The notes beneath the pieces were generated by a model. The model ran no database searches and had not been told where the DNA came from. It saw nothing but the letters and a program-made list of their open reading frames with translations. From contig NZ_FOKF01000017.1 of assembly GCF_900111995.1 (NCBI RefSeq), positions 46,965-110,964 of the forward strand: 64,000 bases of DNA, given 5' to 3'. This DNA comes from Collimonas sp. OK607 (GTDB lineage Bacteria; Pseudomonadota; Gammaproteobacteria; Burkholderiales; Burkholderiaceae_D). The position numbers and the translations under genes are program-made. Positions 1 through 7,962 of this stretch are shown here, one piece after another. Each line of letters opens with the position of its first letter. Position 1 is the stretch's first letter.

Positions 1-1
1 C

Positions 2-259
2 GCACCGGGTGCGCAAGGCAGGGGTTATGCCGAGCGCGCAACCCGGTTGGCGATTGAATACGCGTTCTGCGTGCTCAATTTATACAAGCTCTACCTGTAC
101 GTTGATAAGGAAAACCAAAAGGCGATCCATATTTACCAAAAATGCGGATTTGAACTGGAGAGCGAGCTGAAAAGCGAATTTTTCATCAATGGCGTGTATC
201 GCGATGCGGTTCGCATGTGCATGTTCCAGCCTGAATATCTGTCTAAACGACAACGTTGA
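2..259 (+). CDS. GNAT family N-acetyltransferase, C-terminal part
   Basis: The frame is open from the left edge of the window, so only the last ~85 residues are visible and the start lies outside. The GAQGRGYA stretch at the beginning matches the Q/RxxGxG/A acetyl-CoA pyrophosphate loop of GNAT enzymes, and the following [33 protein letters not shown] pattern is the usual last part of the fold (strand, helix, then Asn-x-x-Ala-x-x-x-Tyr-x-x-x-GF). This pattern is common in SpeG/RimJ-like acetyltransferases. The acceptor substrate cannot be told from this fragment. It ends about 100 bp before the PadR gene on the same strand, which has its own promoter. Confidence 0.8.
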   Translation, partial: APGAQGRGYAERATRLAIEYAFCVLNLYKLYLYVDKENQKAIHIYQKCGFELESELKSEFFINGVYRDAVRMCMFQPEYLSKRQR

Positions 260-305
260 GATACTTTTCTGGCGGATCCGGGCCAAAGATTATCGAAAAT
301 CAACC

Positions 306-334
306 TTGACTTAGTAGTTTCTAAGATATATCTT
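306..334 (+). promoter_or_regulatory. padR promoter overlapped by a 16-bp palindromic operator
   Basis: TTGACT (306-311) and TATCTT (329-334), separated by 17 bp, form a good sigma70 promoter for the PadR gene. A perfect 16-bp palindrome, CTAAGATATATCTTAG (321-336), covers the spacer end and the whole -10 box. PadR/YqjI-type repressors are known to bind AT-rich inverted repeats over their own promoter, so this is the likely autoregulatory operator. The palindrome is seen directly; the binding is inferred. Confidence 0.7.
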
Positions 335-365
335 AGCATCTCATTCAATGAGATAAGGAAGAGCT

Positions 366-935
366 ATGTTTGGTCATAGAAGAGGCTGCGACCACAGCCG
401 TATGCATCAAGGTCATGAAAGGCAACATCGTGGTGGCGGTTTGTTTGAGCGGGGCGGGCGCCGTGAAGGTGGCCGTGGCGGGCGCATGTTCGAGCAAGGC
501 AGTTTGCGGTTGGTAATTCTTAACCTGCTGCAAGAAAAGCCACGCCATGGTTACGAAGTCATCAAGGCAATCGAGGAACTGGTAGGCGGTGATTACAGCC
601 CGAGTCCGGGCGTAATCTATCCGACTTTGACGTTGCTGGAAGAGTTGGGTTATGCCGCGATAGAGGCTGAAACCGGTGGCAAGAAGTTGTATCGCCTCAC
701 ACCTGAGGGCGCTGTGTTTTTAAGCGCTAATGGTGAAGCTCTGGCTTTGGCGCTGCAACGGCTGGAAGCGGCACAACGTGCATCCGGCAGTTCCGCACCG
801 GAGTTGAAGCGAGCGATCCAGAATTTCCGCATGGCGCTGCATACAAGGCTGGAAAAAGGCGAACTCAGCCAGGAACAGATCCGCGCCATTGTCGATGCTA
901 TCGACCTGGCGGCGGTGAAGATCGAACGGACCTGA
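366..935 (+). CDS. PadR-family transcriptional regulator, YqjI-like
   Basis: A 189-residue regulator. Residues 1-40 are rich in His, Gly and Arg with one Cys (GHRRGCDH, HQGHERQH), a likely metal-binding tail; residues ~45-120 are the PadR winged helix (LRLVILNLLQEKPRHGYEVI, PSPGVIYPTLTLLEELG, GGKKLYRLTPEG); the C-terminal helices form the dimer arm. The tail plus the FEQGSLRLVIL entry match E. coli YqjI, a nickel-responsive repressor of the ferric reductase gene yqjH and of itself. No yqjH-like gene is adjacent, so the target is unknown. AGATAAGGAAGAGCT before the ATG gives a good ribosome site. A perfect palindrome overlaps the -10 box, which points to autoregulation. Confidence 0.85.
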   Translation: MFGHRRGCDHSRMHQGHERQHRGGGLFERGGRREGGRGGRMFEQGSLRLVILNLLQEKPRHGYEVIKAIEELVGGDYSPSPGVIYPTLTLLEELGYAAIEAETGGKKLYRLTPEGAVFLSANGEALALALQRLEAAQRASGSSAPELKRAIQNFRMALHTRLEKGELSQEQIRAIVDAIDLAAVKIERT

Positions 936-954
936 CTGGCCCGGAGCAGGCAGG

Positions 955-2397
955 TTAATCGCGTGCCGGCGCGATCATTTCCGCATAGTCATACAAGGCG
1001 CCTAGAATTTCTTCGCCACGTTCGTCTGTGGACTCCGATAAATTATCGATCTCCTCAAACAGCATATCCACCGTGCGCGCCTTGCCTTCGCCATCGAACA
1101 GGCGGGCGGCGCGGTGCTCTTCCCAGCGCTGCTGGTCTTCTGCCGTCAGGGTTTCAGGGAAGTTGCGGGCGCGGTAGCGGAATGTCAGTTCTTCGAGGCG
1201 CTGATCGTCAAAGCTGATAGATGCAGCATGGGCAGCGGCCAGCTTTTGCGGCGGCAGCGCACACAGTTCATTCAATTTGCGGCGATCGTTATTGCCGATG
1301 AAACCGCCATACAAGTCTTCGTCGACATCGTTGGCCGCTTCTTCCGGACGCTGGAAAACCTGGCGCCACAAGCCGCTGAGGTCGGGCGCACGGGCTGCAA
1401 TTTCGGCATGGCGCAATGCCAGCGGAATATCTATGCCCCAGCGCGTCGCCATGTCTGCAGACAGCGTTTGCAGTTTGTTGATCACCATCGGCGATTTATT
1501 CAGATGCACCGATTTCAACGGCAAACGCGTTACGCCTTCAGGTAAAGCATCGGTTTTGCTGAACAGTCGGGTACGCACGGTATCCGCATCCATGGAAAAT
1601 AGTTCGCTGGGATCAAACGTCAGATCCCAGGCCAGTATTTCATTCTTGTTGGTGGGGTGTACGCCGATTGGCCACATGACCGCGAGGCAGCCGCGTTCGG
1701 CCGGGAACATGCCGGAAATATGTAGGAACGGGCGTGGCGTCGGCAAGCCGATTTCGGCGCCGACGCGATCTTTCTTGTGTAGCGCGAGGCAGAAATCGAA
1801 TAATTTCGGCTGATGTTGGCGGATCAGGCGCGCCAGGGCTATCGTCGCCCGCACGTCGGACAGCGCATCGTGCGCGGCTTCGTGGCTGAGGTCGTTGGCG
1901 GCGGTCAGGTGCTCCAGGCGAAAACTCGGCCGTCCCTCATCGTTGACAGGCCACTGTATGCCGTCGGGGCGCAGGGCGTAAGCGGTGCGCACCACATCCA
2001 GGATGTCCCAGCGGCCGCACTGGTTTTGCCATTCGCGCGCATAAGGGTCGATCAGGTTGCGCCAGAACAGGAAACGCGTGACCTCGTCGTCAAACCGGAT
2101 CGTGTTGTAGCCGACGCCTATGGTGCCCGGCTCAGAAAATGCCTTCTCAATCTGTGCCGCGAACTGGTATTCGGGAACGCCACGTTCCAGGCATACCTGC
2201 GGCGTGATGCCGGTAATCAGGCAGGACTGGGGATCCGGCAGGAAATCATTTGCTGGTTGGCAATACAGCATGATCGGTTCGCCGATTTCATTCAATTCGG
2301 CATCCGTGCGGATTGCCGCAAATTGGGCCGGACGGTCACGTCGCGGCTGGATGCCAAAAGTTTCGTAGTCGTGCCAGAGGAAGGTATGCGTGGACAT
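955..2397 (-). CDS. sbcB: Exodeoxyribonuclease I
   Basis: A 480-residue protein with full-length ExoI architecture. The N-terminal DEDD exonuclease fold begins with WHDYETFG (Asp10 and Glu12 as metal ligands), continues with VGYNTIRFDDE and ends with the HDALSDVRATIALARL motif near residues 180-195. The SH3-like and C-terminal helical domains typical of SbcB follow. The enzyme degrades single-stranded DNA 3' to 5' and works in mismatch repair and recombination. It is convergent with the PadR gene (19 bp between stops). No overlap or damage is visible, and the length agrees with the family. Confidence 0.95.
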   Translation of the reverse strand: MSTHTFLWHDYETFGIQPRRDRPAQFAAIRTDAELNEIGEPIMLYCQPANDFLPDPQSCLITGITPQVCLERGVPEYQFAAQIEKAFSEPGTIGVGYNTIRFDDEVTRFLFWRNLIDPYAREWQNQCGRWDILDVVRTAYALRPDGIQWPVNDEGRPSFRLEHLTAANDLSHEAAHDALSDVRATIALARLIRQHQPKLFDFCLALHKKDRVGAEIGLPTPRPFLHISGMFPAERGCLAVMWPIGVHPTNKNEILAWDLTFDPSELFSMDADTVRTRLFSKTDALPEGVTRLPLKSVHLNKSPMVINKLQTLSADMATRWGIDIPLALRHAEIAARAPDLSGLWRQVFQRPEEAANDVDEDLYGGFIGNNDRRKLNELCALPPQKLAAAHAASISFDDQRLEELTFRYRARNFPETLTAEDQQRWEEHRAARLFDGEGKARTVDMLFEEIDNLSESTDERGEEILGALYDYAEMIAPARD

Positions 2398-2432
2398 TGA
2401 TGGCTAATGTGCTTGAGGGAGGTGCAGCAGTT

Positions 2433-2456
2433 TACAGGCATCTTTCCATGCCTGTA
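2433..2456. repeat. Small perfect hairpin between sbcB and the DUF3563 gene
   Basis: TACAGGCAT and ATGCCTGTA form a 9-bp perfect stem around the loop CTTTCC. It lies ~35 bp upstream of the sbcB start and ~190 bp upstream of the DUF3563 gene. There is no T-run, so it is not an obvious terminator. It could be an operator or part of a leader. Confidence 0.5.
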
Positions 2457-2643
2457 TAGCAGTTTTGCAACGGTTAAGCCAAATCATAAGACGCACCAAA
2501 AATGGGCTTTTAGCCCCTTAAATTCACCAAAATGATAACTGCTATTGGCAATCGAAATTGGATAATTAATGGGAAAACGCTATTCTGATTGTGCGACGCA
2601 ACAATTGGCTTGCGGTGAACGCAAAACGAAAGAGGAAATCATC

Positions 2644-2889
2644 ATGTCTACAATGACAATCAGCAACAGTTCTAGCATTGCCCGTCCAGCTACTTCGGTA
2701 CAAGCTGCCAGCGTTTTCAGCAGTGTCGCCGCTTTCTTCAAGCGCCTCGGCAATGCTTATGAGCGTTCGGAAGCAGCACGTAAAGAAGCTTACCTGGCAG
2801 AAGCAGTCGACCTGTATGACCTGGAATATCGTATGCAACGCCTGGACCGTGAAAGCGCCCAGACAGCAGCATGGATCAAGGGTTTCTAA
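2644..2889 (+). CDS. DUF3563 family small protein
   Basis: 81 residues. The first ~35 are Ser/Ala-rich and probably disordered. The C-terminal half, with EAYLAEAVDLYDLEYRMQRLDR, is the DUF3563 signature found in Burkholderiales. Its function is not known. I chose the ATG at 2644 because AAAGAGGAAATCATC provides a strong Shine-Dalgarno just upstream; an in-frame ATG at 2569 would add a 25-residue leader without family similarity. The gene stands alone, with ~245 bp of AT-rich upstream DNA and no partner gene. Confidence 0.75.
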   Translation: MSTMTISNSSSIARPATSVQAASVFSSVAAFFKRLGNAYERSEAARKEAYLAEAVDLYDLEYRMQRLDRESAQTAAWIKGF

Positions 2890-3088
2890 GTTTGAGGTAT
2901 AGCTTTAGGCATAGCGTCAGGTTTTGCGGCAGCAAATTGCTGGCAGTAAGTTGTAAATAGTAGTTCAGTATCATGCAGTTCATCTATATCACTGCGTAGC
3001 AGTCGGGCATCCCACCGGCATTGGCCGTCAGATCGGGTTGCCCTGCTGCTCACACAGTGCATTTCTGTACACAATTCCTGGTATTAAT

Positions 3089-3391
3089 TCAGTTTGATTC
3101 CGCGACTAGCGTGAAATGCTCGACCACCGGCGCTACTGCGAAAAATGGCCCGACCACCGCACGCCATTCGGCAAATGCCGGCGATTCGCGAAAGTCGACT
3201 GTATGGTTTTCCAGTGTTTGCCAGGAAATCGTCAGCACATAACGTTCCGGCGATTCAATTCCCTTATGTACCTTGAAACCGGCAAAACCTTTGGCTTTGC
3301 TGATGATTTGTTCAACTCCGCGTTGAATGGCGGCATCAAATTCCTGTTGTTTACCGGGTTGGATGCGGATATCGGCTAATTCGAGAATCAT
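3089..3391 (-). CDS. Antibiotic biosynthesis monooxygenase (ABM) family protein
   Basis: A 100-residue ferredoxin-like alpha/beta-barrel protein. MILELADIRIQPGKQQEF, GFAGFKVHKGIESPERYVL, SWQTLENH and the closing FRESPAFAEWRAVVGPFF fit the ABM/YgiN-type domain. Members include quinol monooxygenases and heme-degrading enzymes, but many have no proven activity and no specific substrate can be given. I preferred the start at 3391 because GGAAAC lies a few bases upstream, while the earlier in-frame ATG at 3403 and TTG at 3448 lack a ribosome site. It is divergent from the membrane protein gene at 3514. Confidence 0.75.
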   Translation of the reverse strand: MILELADIRIQPGKQQEFDAAIQRGVEQIISKAKGFAGFKVHKGIESPERYVLTISWQTLENHTVDFRESPAFAEWRAVVGPFFAVAPVVEHFTLVAESN

Positions 3392-3513
3392 GTGGGTTTC
3401 CATCGTTGTTGGTTGGCGGAATCTGGATTGTCGCATTTTTAGCGGCAATCAACCTTTGTGGATTCCCTGCTGATTGACTATGCTGAAAGCATAACCAGTC
3501 ATAGGAGACCATC

Positions 3514-4032
3514 ATGTTGGGCAGACAACGACTTTATTTCATGTTGCCGGACGTTTCCAGTGCACGCAGCACACTAGATGAATTGCTGTTGGCCCGGGTC
3601 GGGATTAGGCACATTCACTTCTGGGGCGCTGACGGGACATTGCCGGCAGATATGCCTGAAGCCAATGTGTTACACAAAACCGACCTTGCCAATGGAGCAG
3701 AAATAGGTTTGCTGGCGGGCGGTGTGCTAGGTCTGCTGTTGGGCATGTGGCTGGTGTATTTCCCTCCGGAGTGGGTGCACCTGAACTGGCTGGCGTTGGT
3801 GGGTCTGACGCTGGCCGGAGCGGTGCTGGGTAGCTGGATGTCAGGAATGGCGGCGGCGGCGCTGCCCAACTCTCGTCTGAAAGCGTTCCATGCGGGGATT
3901 GAAGAGGGTAAGATCCTGCTCCTGGTCGACGTCCCGTTCAAACGGGTGCCGGAAATAGAGCAGTTAATCGAGAAGCGTCATCCGGAAGCCGCTTTCTCTG
4001 GCGTGGAAAAACATCTTCCGGTCTTTCCATAA
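3514..4032 (+). CDS. Conserved membrane protein, DUF1269-like
   Basis: A 172-residue protein with two central hydrophobic segments (about residues 66-90 and 96-118; GLLAGGVLGLLLGMWLVYF and LALVGLTLAGAVLGSWMSG), flanked by a soluble N-terminal ferredoxin-like half (YFMLPDVSSARSTLDELLLA) and a C-terminal half that resembles it (EEGKILLLVDVPFKRVPEIEQLI). This arrangement is typical of DUF1269/YflT-like stress proteins with a glycine-rich hairpin in the middle. The function is unknown. CATAGGAGACCATC before the ATG is a good ribosome site. A rho-independent terminator follows. Confidence 0.7.
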   Translation: MLGRQRLYFMLPDVSSARSTLDELLLARVGIRHIHFWGADGTLPADMPEANVLHKTDLANGAEIGLLAGGVLGLLLGMWLVYFPPEWVHLNWLALVGLTLAGAVLGSWMSGMAAAALPNSRLKAFHAGIEEGKILLLVDVPFKRVPEIEQLIEKRHPEAAFSGVEKHLPVFP

Positions 4033-4054
4033 TTTCATCGGACTAGCGATAACG

Positions 4055-4085
4055 AACACCGGCCATCCCGCCGGTGTTTTTTTTT
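4055..4085 (+). terminator. Rho-independent terminator after the DUF1269-like gene
   Basis: AACACCGG (4055-4062) pairs with CCGGTGTT (4071-4078), and the stem runs into eight or more T residues. It ends the transcript of the membrane protein and separates it from the permease promoter. Confidence 0.85.
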
Positions 4086-4126
4086 GCCGGTTGCGCGGTA
4101 ATTCTTTCCTGATTCTTTGCTGATCG

Positions 4127-4156
4127 ATTGTTATTTTGTGGTTAGGTTCGTACACT
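4127..4156 (+). promoter_or_regulatory. Putative promoter of the uracil/xanthine permease gene
   Basis: TTGTTA (4127-4132) and TACACT (4151-4156) are 18 bp apart, 45 bp upstream of the ATG. The match is moderate. No riboswitch-like structure or operator palindrome was seen in the leader. Confidence 0.45.
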
Positions 4157-4200
4157 AGCTTCCGGTTAAAAACAAAATCAAACATACAGGGAGGAAATGC

Positions 4201-5499
4201 ATGGCAGCTTCTTATTTTCCCAAATGGCGTCTGCGCGCCAGCACTGCGGACGGGCAGGGACAGGTTATTGCTGCCGACGAGCGTTTGCCGTGGCCGCAAA
4301 CATTCGCCATGGGAGTGCAGCACGTTGTAGCGATGTTCGGTTCGACGGTGCTGGCGCCGCTGCTGATGGGCTTCGATCCGAACCTGGCGATTTTCATGTC
4401 AGGCATCGGCACTTTGCTGTTCTTTGTCCTGGTGGGTGGCCGGGTGCCGAGTTACCTTGGATCCAGCTTTTCTTTCATCGGCCTTGTGATCGCGGTTAGC
4501 GCTTACGGCGGCCACGGGCTCAATCCCAACCTTGGCGTTGCGCTGGGCGGCATCATTGCCTGCGGCGTGGTGTATGCGCTGATCGGCTTGCTGGTAATGG
4601 CGATCGGTACGCGCTGGATCGAAACGCTGATGCCGCCGGTAGTCACCGGTGCAGTGGTGGCAGTGATCGGGCTCAATCTGGCGCCGATTGCTGTGAAGGG
4701 CGTCAGCGGCAATAATTTCGATGCCTGGATGGCGCTGGGGACGGTCTTGTGCGTCGGCGGCGTTGCCGTGTTTGCGCGCGGCATGCTGCAACGGCTGCTG
4801 ATATTGGTCGGCTTGATGCTGGCATACGTGATTTATGCGGTGCTGACAAATGGCGCCGGGCTAGGTAAGCCGATTGATTTCGGCATCGTTGCGAATGCCG
4901 CCTGGTTCGGCATCCCGCATTTTTCCGCGCCGGTCTTCAAGGCCGATGCGATGGCTTTGCTGGCGCCGATTGCGATTATCCTGGTGGCGGAAAACCTGGG
5001 CCATATCAAGGCGGTGGCTGCCATGACCGGACAGAATCTGGATAAATACATGGGTCGCGCCTTCGTCGGCGATGGCCTGGCGACGATTGTGTCGGGCAGT
5101 GTCGGCGGCACCGGTGTCACCACTTATGCTGAAAATATCGGCGTGATGGCAGTGACCAAGATTTATTCCACCCTGGTATTCGTGGTAGCGGCTTGCCTGG
5201 CAATCATCTTGGGTTTTTCACCGAAATTCGGCGCCGTGATTCAAACCATTCCAGGTGCGGTGCTGGGCGGCGTCTCGATTGTGGTGTTCGGCCTGATCGC
5301 GGTCTCCGGCGCGCGCATCTGGGTCGAAAACAAAGTGGATTTTTCGAATAACCGTAATTTGATCGTTGCCGCAGTGACCTTGGTGCTGGGGGCCGGCGAC
5401 TTTACCTTGAAGCTTGGCCAGTTCTCCCTGGGCGGCATCGGCACTGCGACTTTTGGCGCGATTATCCTGCATGCGTTGTTGCGGCAAAAGAAAACCTGA
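4201..5499 (+). CDS. Uracil/xanthine permease (NCS2 family)
   Basis: A 432-residue inner-membrane transporter with about 12-14 hydrophobic segments. NCS2 hallmarks are present: MGVQHVVAMFGSTVLAPLL near residue 37, the substrate-site segment VAENLGHIKAVAAMTG near 262-277, and SVGGTGVTTYAENIGVM near 299-315. These are closest in style to UraA/RutG proton-coupled pyrimidine carriers; xanthine cannot be excluded. GGGAGGAAATGC precedes the ATG. The gene is monocistronic: a terminator lies before it and a REP-like inverted repeat ~45 bp after it. No nucleobase catabolic gene is nearby, which suggests a scavenging role. Confidence 0.9.
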   Translation: MAASYFPKWRLRASTADGQGQVIAADERLPWPQTFAMGVQHVVAMFGSTVLAPLLMGFDPNLAIFMSGIGTLLFFVLVGGRVPSYLGSSFSFIGLVIAVSAYGGHGLNPNLGVALGGIIACGVVYALIGLLVMAIGTRWIETLMPPVVTGAVVAVIGLNLAPIAVKGVSGNNFDAWMALGTVLCVGGVAVFARGMLQRLLILVGLMLAYVIYAVLTNGAGLGKPIDFGIVANAAWFGIPHFSAPVFKADAMALLAPIAIILVAENLGHIKAVAAMTGQNLDKYMGRAFVGDGLATIVSGSVGGTGVTTYAENIGVMAVTKIYSTLVFVVAACLAIILGFSPKFGAVIQTIPGAVLGGVSIVVFGLIAVSGARIWVENKVDFSNNRNLIVAAVTLVLGAGDFTLKLGQFSLGGIGTATFGAIILHALLRQKKT

Positions 5500-5544
5500 G
5501 TTCGATTTTTTTACGGTATCTGCGACGAACAGCCCGAACTAACC

Positions 5545-5596
5545 GGGGTCAGAGTGAACTTTCGCAGGCTTTATCGCGAAACTTCACTCTGACCCC
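5545..5596. repeat. REP/MITE-like inverted repeat (GGGGTCAGAG type)
   Basis: Two 21-bp arms (5545-5565 and 5576-5596) are inverted with one mismatch and a 10-bp loop (AGGCTTTATC). The outer tips are GGGGTCAGAGTGAA and TTCACTCTGACCCC. In beta- and gammaproteobacteria I associate this tip with small mobile palindromes linked to REP-associated tyrosine transposases. No such transposase is in the window. The repeat marks the start of the accessory segment. Confidence 0.7.
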
Positions 5597-5675
5597 GCTT
5601 AGTGGACCACGGAGCAAAAGTAGTAAAACGGAAAGAAACAGACAGGCTTCTTAGCGCTTGACAGGGGCAGCAGCA

Positions 5676-6080
5676 ATGGAACTTCTCGTGAACATTGATG
5701 TTGACAGCCTTGAGGAGGCAATTCGCTTCTACGACGCGTCGTTTGGATTAACGGTCGGTCGACGCTTCGGCGTCAGCGGCGTAGAAATGTTGGGGAGCTC
5801 CGCACCGATCTATCTCTTGGTCAAAGCGGAAGGAACGCAAGCATCGAGGGCCACCGCTCAGCGCCGTACCTACGACCGCCACTGGACGCCAGTCCATCTC
5901 GATTTTGTCGTTGAAGACATCGAATCTGCAGTTCAGAAGGCCGTCTCAGTCGGAGCGCGGCTTGAGGAACCCGTCGCCACGCACAAGTGGGGGCGGCTCG
6001 CGCTCATGGCGGATCCCTTCGGCAACGGTTTTTGCTTCGTTCAATTTCTCGACCGCGGTTATGATGAGATTGCGGAGTGA
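5676..6080 (+). CDS. VOC (glyoxalase/bleomycin-resistance) family protein
   Basis: 134 residues, one VOC unit of two beta-alpha-beta-beta-beta modules. Near the start is VDSLEEAIRFYDASFGL; the second module has HLDFVVEDIESAVQKAVSVGA and ends with the typical DPFGNGFCFVQF. Possible metal ligands are the His in HWTPVHLDF and late acidic residues, but the substrate cannot be named. The ATG at 5676 is preferred because AGGGG lies 9 bp upstream; a TTG at 5658 would add six residues. It lies in the accessory block after the REP-like repeat, with a SnoaL-like gene 73 bp downstream. Confidence 0.8.
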   Translation: MELLVNIDVDSLEEAIRFYDASFGLTVGRRFGVSGVEMLGSSAPIYLLVKAEGTQASRATAQRRTYDRHWTPVHLDFVVEDIESAVQKAVSVGARLEEPVATHKWGRLALMADPFGNGFCFVQFLDRGYDEIAE

Positions 6081-6153
6081 CGGTGGAGCGGCAACTGGTG
6101 TCGCCCACAACCTTTAACCACAAATCGCTGCACAAGATACGGGAGAAGTAGTA

Positions 6154-6555
6154 ATGGCATATTCCACCATTGAACGCTGGCACGAGATTATCAAGTCGCG
6201 CGACATCGCTTCCTTGAAAGCATTGCTCGCCGACGATGTGATCTTCGAATCACCGGTTGTTCACACGCCTCAAAGTGGCAACGCGATCACGATCAAATAC
6301 CTTGCCGCCGCCTTGCATGTCTTAAATAACGGCACGTTCCAATACTTGAATGAATGGCTCGGCCCTCATTCCGCAGTGTTGGAATTTCAAACAACTTGCG
6401 ACGGCATACTGATCAACGGTGTGGACATGATCACGTGGAACGACGAGGGGCGGATTACACACTTCAAGGTGATGCTCCGCCCGCTAAAGGCTCTCAACAA
6501 AATTCACGAATTGATGGGCCAGATGCTCCAGCGTGACGCGGCACAACAAGGATAA
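6154..6555 (+). CDS. SnoaL/NTF2-like fold protein
   Basis: 133 residues with the sequence course of a cone-shaped SnoaL-like fold: an N-terminal helix pair (TIERWHEIIKSRDIASLKALLADDVIFESPVVH), a helix, then strands (AVLEFQTTCDGILINGVDMITWNDEGRITHFKVM). VMLRPLKALNKIHELM at the end is typical of small cofactor-free isomerase/hydrolase-like members. GGGAGAAGTAGTA before the ATG is a good ribosome site. The specific reaction is unknown. It follows the VOC gene on the same strand and may be co-transcribed with it. Confidence 0.75.
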   Translation: MAYSTIERWHEIIKSRDIASLKALLADDVIFESPVVHTPQSGNAITIKYLAAALHVLNNGTFQYLNEWLGPHSAVLEFQTTCDGILINGVDMITWNDEGRITHFKVMLRPLKALNKIHELMGQMLQRDAAQQG

Positions 6556-6697
6556 AGCTGGGATCTCGCTACAATTGGCGTGGCGAATGTCTGCCACAGG
6601 CCAAAAGCGGACGTGCAATCGCTATCGAAAAAAATGTTAGCGCACACGCCCTTGCAGACAATCAAAGAAGTTAAGAAATGCTAATCAAAGAACGCAC

Positions 6698-6946
6698 CTA
6701 CCGATAGAAAGGTTCGACAGTGCCTTTTACTTTAGTCATTAAGGGGTTGCCCTTCCGATCTAGCGCCTTCCCGGCCGGGACTTTAATCCATCCCTCGCTG
6801 ATGCAATATTCCTCAACATCGAAGTGCTCTTTATTGTTAAGTTTAATACCAACATCATGTTCAAATATGGCAGCGTTATAGTAAGGGCTGCGAGGATCGA
6901 CTGAGAGCCGATCGGGAAGTGGAGGGCGGTTTTGGATATCGTTCAT
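6698..6946 (-). CDS. DUF3297 family protein
   Basis: 82 residues. PPLPDRLSVDPRSPYY, then VEEYCISEGWIKVPAGKALD and DRKGNPLMTKVKGTVEPF are the conserved DUF3297 course (glutathione peroxidase-like annotations exist for some members but are unproven). The ATG at 6946 is the start most in line with family length; an earlier in-frame ATG at 6961 would add five residues. No clear Shine-Dalgarno is visible for either. It is convergent with the SnoaL-like gene. The function is unknown. Confidence 0.75.
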   Translation of the reverse strand: MNDIQNRPPLPDRLSVDPRSPYYNAAIFEHDVGIKLNNKEHFDVEEYCISEGWIKVPAGKALDRKGNPLMTKVKGTVEPFYR

Positions 6947-7180
6947 GGCTACAATTATCAACTATAAGATTAACCAAAACAATTTTTTTTGCGTGGTTTT
7001 CCTAAATCACTTGGTTGACCGCACTCAGCCAAAAGCTGCCAGCTCATGCTGGCCCGCCAAAGCATGCTGTTCCCGCAAGGTAGCTGTGTTATAAATTCAA
7101 CTTATTTCGGCCGTGTGTTTGCGTGGTTTGTTTTTGTTAAGCCTGTCGAGTGTTTTGCGATTTATAACAAGTTAGGCGTC

Positions 7181-7723
7181 ATGAAACATCTTGCACTGGC
7201 TGTCTTCCTCGCACTCCCGCACCTAGCGTTTGCCGGTTCGTCCCCATTCGCGCGGGCGGAACTGCTCAGCAACGGAGCCACGTTGAGTTTGCAACACCAT
7301 GACGGCAGCAAGCTTGTTGCGCCAAAGTTCGATGATCAGGACTTCTTCGACAAGCCGGCCATCGCAAGCAATTCCTCCTATGTCGGCTGGCTCGCTCTGT
7401 TTCCAGATCGCGGGGCTTCATACTCCCAGCCGTTGTATCTCGTAATTCTGGATCGGTCCAATCGTGTCCATCGCTTTGAAGGCAAGTTCGGCATGGTTTT
7501 CGGATGGTGCTTTACAGAAGACGGGCGTTCTGTCGTGTACAAGTACAGTTTCCCGCACGGCACGACTCCGATCGCCTTTGACATGCGCCGCATAGAGGAT
7601 GAAAAGCTTCTGCGCCGGTTTGAACTCGACCCGATCGCCCCTGAAGACGATGAGGACGCAGTTCTTCAAGCAAAAACTCCAAGATGGGCGAGGTGCGCGG
7701 CAAAAAGCGCACGCCGGCAATGA
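7181..7723 (+). CDS. Exported hypothetical protein
   Basis: 180 residues. A clear signal peptide (MKHLALAVFLALPHLAFA, cleavage near residue 18-19) precedes a beta-rich region with alternating short strands (YVGWLALFPDRGASYSQPLYLVILD, MVFGWCFTEDGRSVVYKYSFP). I do not recognise a family. The ATG at 7181 is chosen because the signal peptide starts there; the frame is open upstream to 7046 but that part is not protein-like. The last ~17 residues (KTPRWARCAAKSARRQ) are basic and may be a frameshifted or truncated end, since the IS element begins only ~160 bp later. It lies in the accessory segment. Confidence 0.5.
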   Translation: MKHLALAVFLALPHLAFAGSSPFARAELLSNGATLSLQHHDGSKLVAPKFDDQDFFDKPAIASNSSYVGWLALFPDRGASYSQPLYLVILDRSNRVHRFEGKFGMVFGWCFTEDGRSVVYKYSFPHGTTPIAFDMRRIEDEKLLRRFELDPIAPEDDEDAVLQAKTPRWARCAAKSARRQ

Positions 7724-7962
7724 TGTTCCGAACATCTTCACAAGGCGCTTGACCCATGCCTGCGCTGGTTCTTTCGACGGGATTGATCTTCTCAGTGCCG
7801 GTATCTTCATAACCATCGAAGTTGCGCGTCGAGGAGTTGGGTGAGCCGGTGTCAATGGCGGCTTCGGGTCGAGGCTAATGGAATGGTCGCCCCTTCCCGA
7901 AACGGCATTGACGTGCCACAGTGGAAATTGCGATGTTCCATTAACCGAGAGAGGCGACCAAA

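Noticed and set aside
7418..7855. 145-codon minus-strand frame over the exported hypothetical
   Set aside because: No signal peptide or motifs; the plus-strand frame with a clean signal peptide is preferred.
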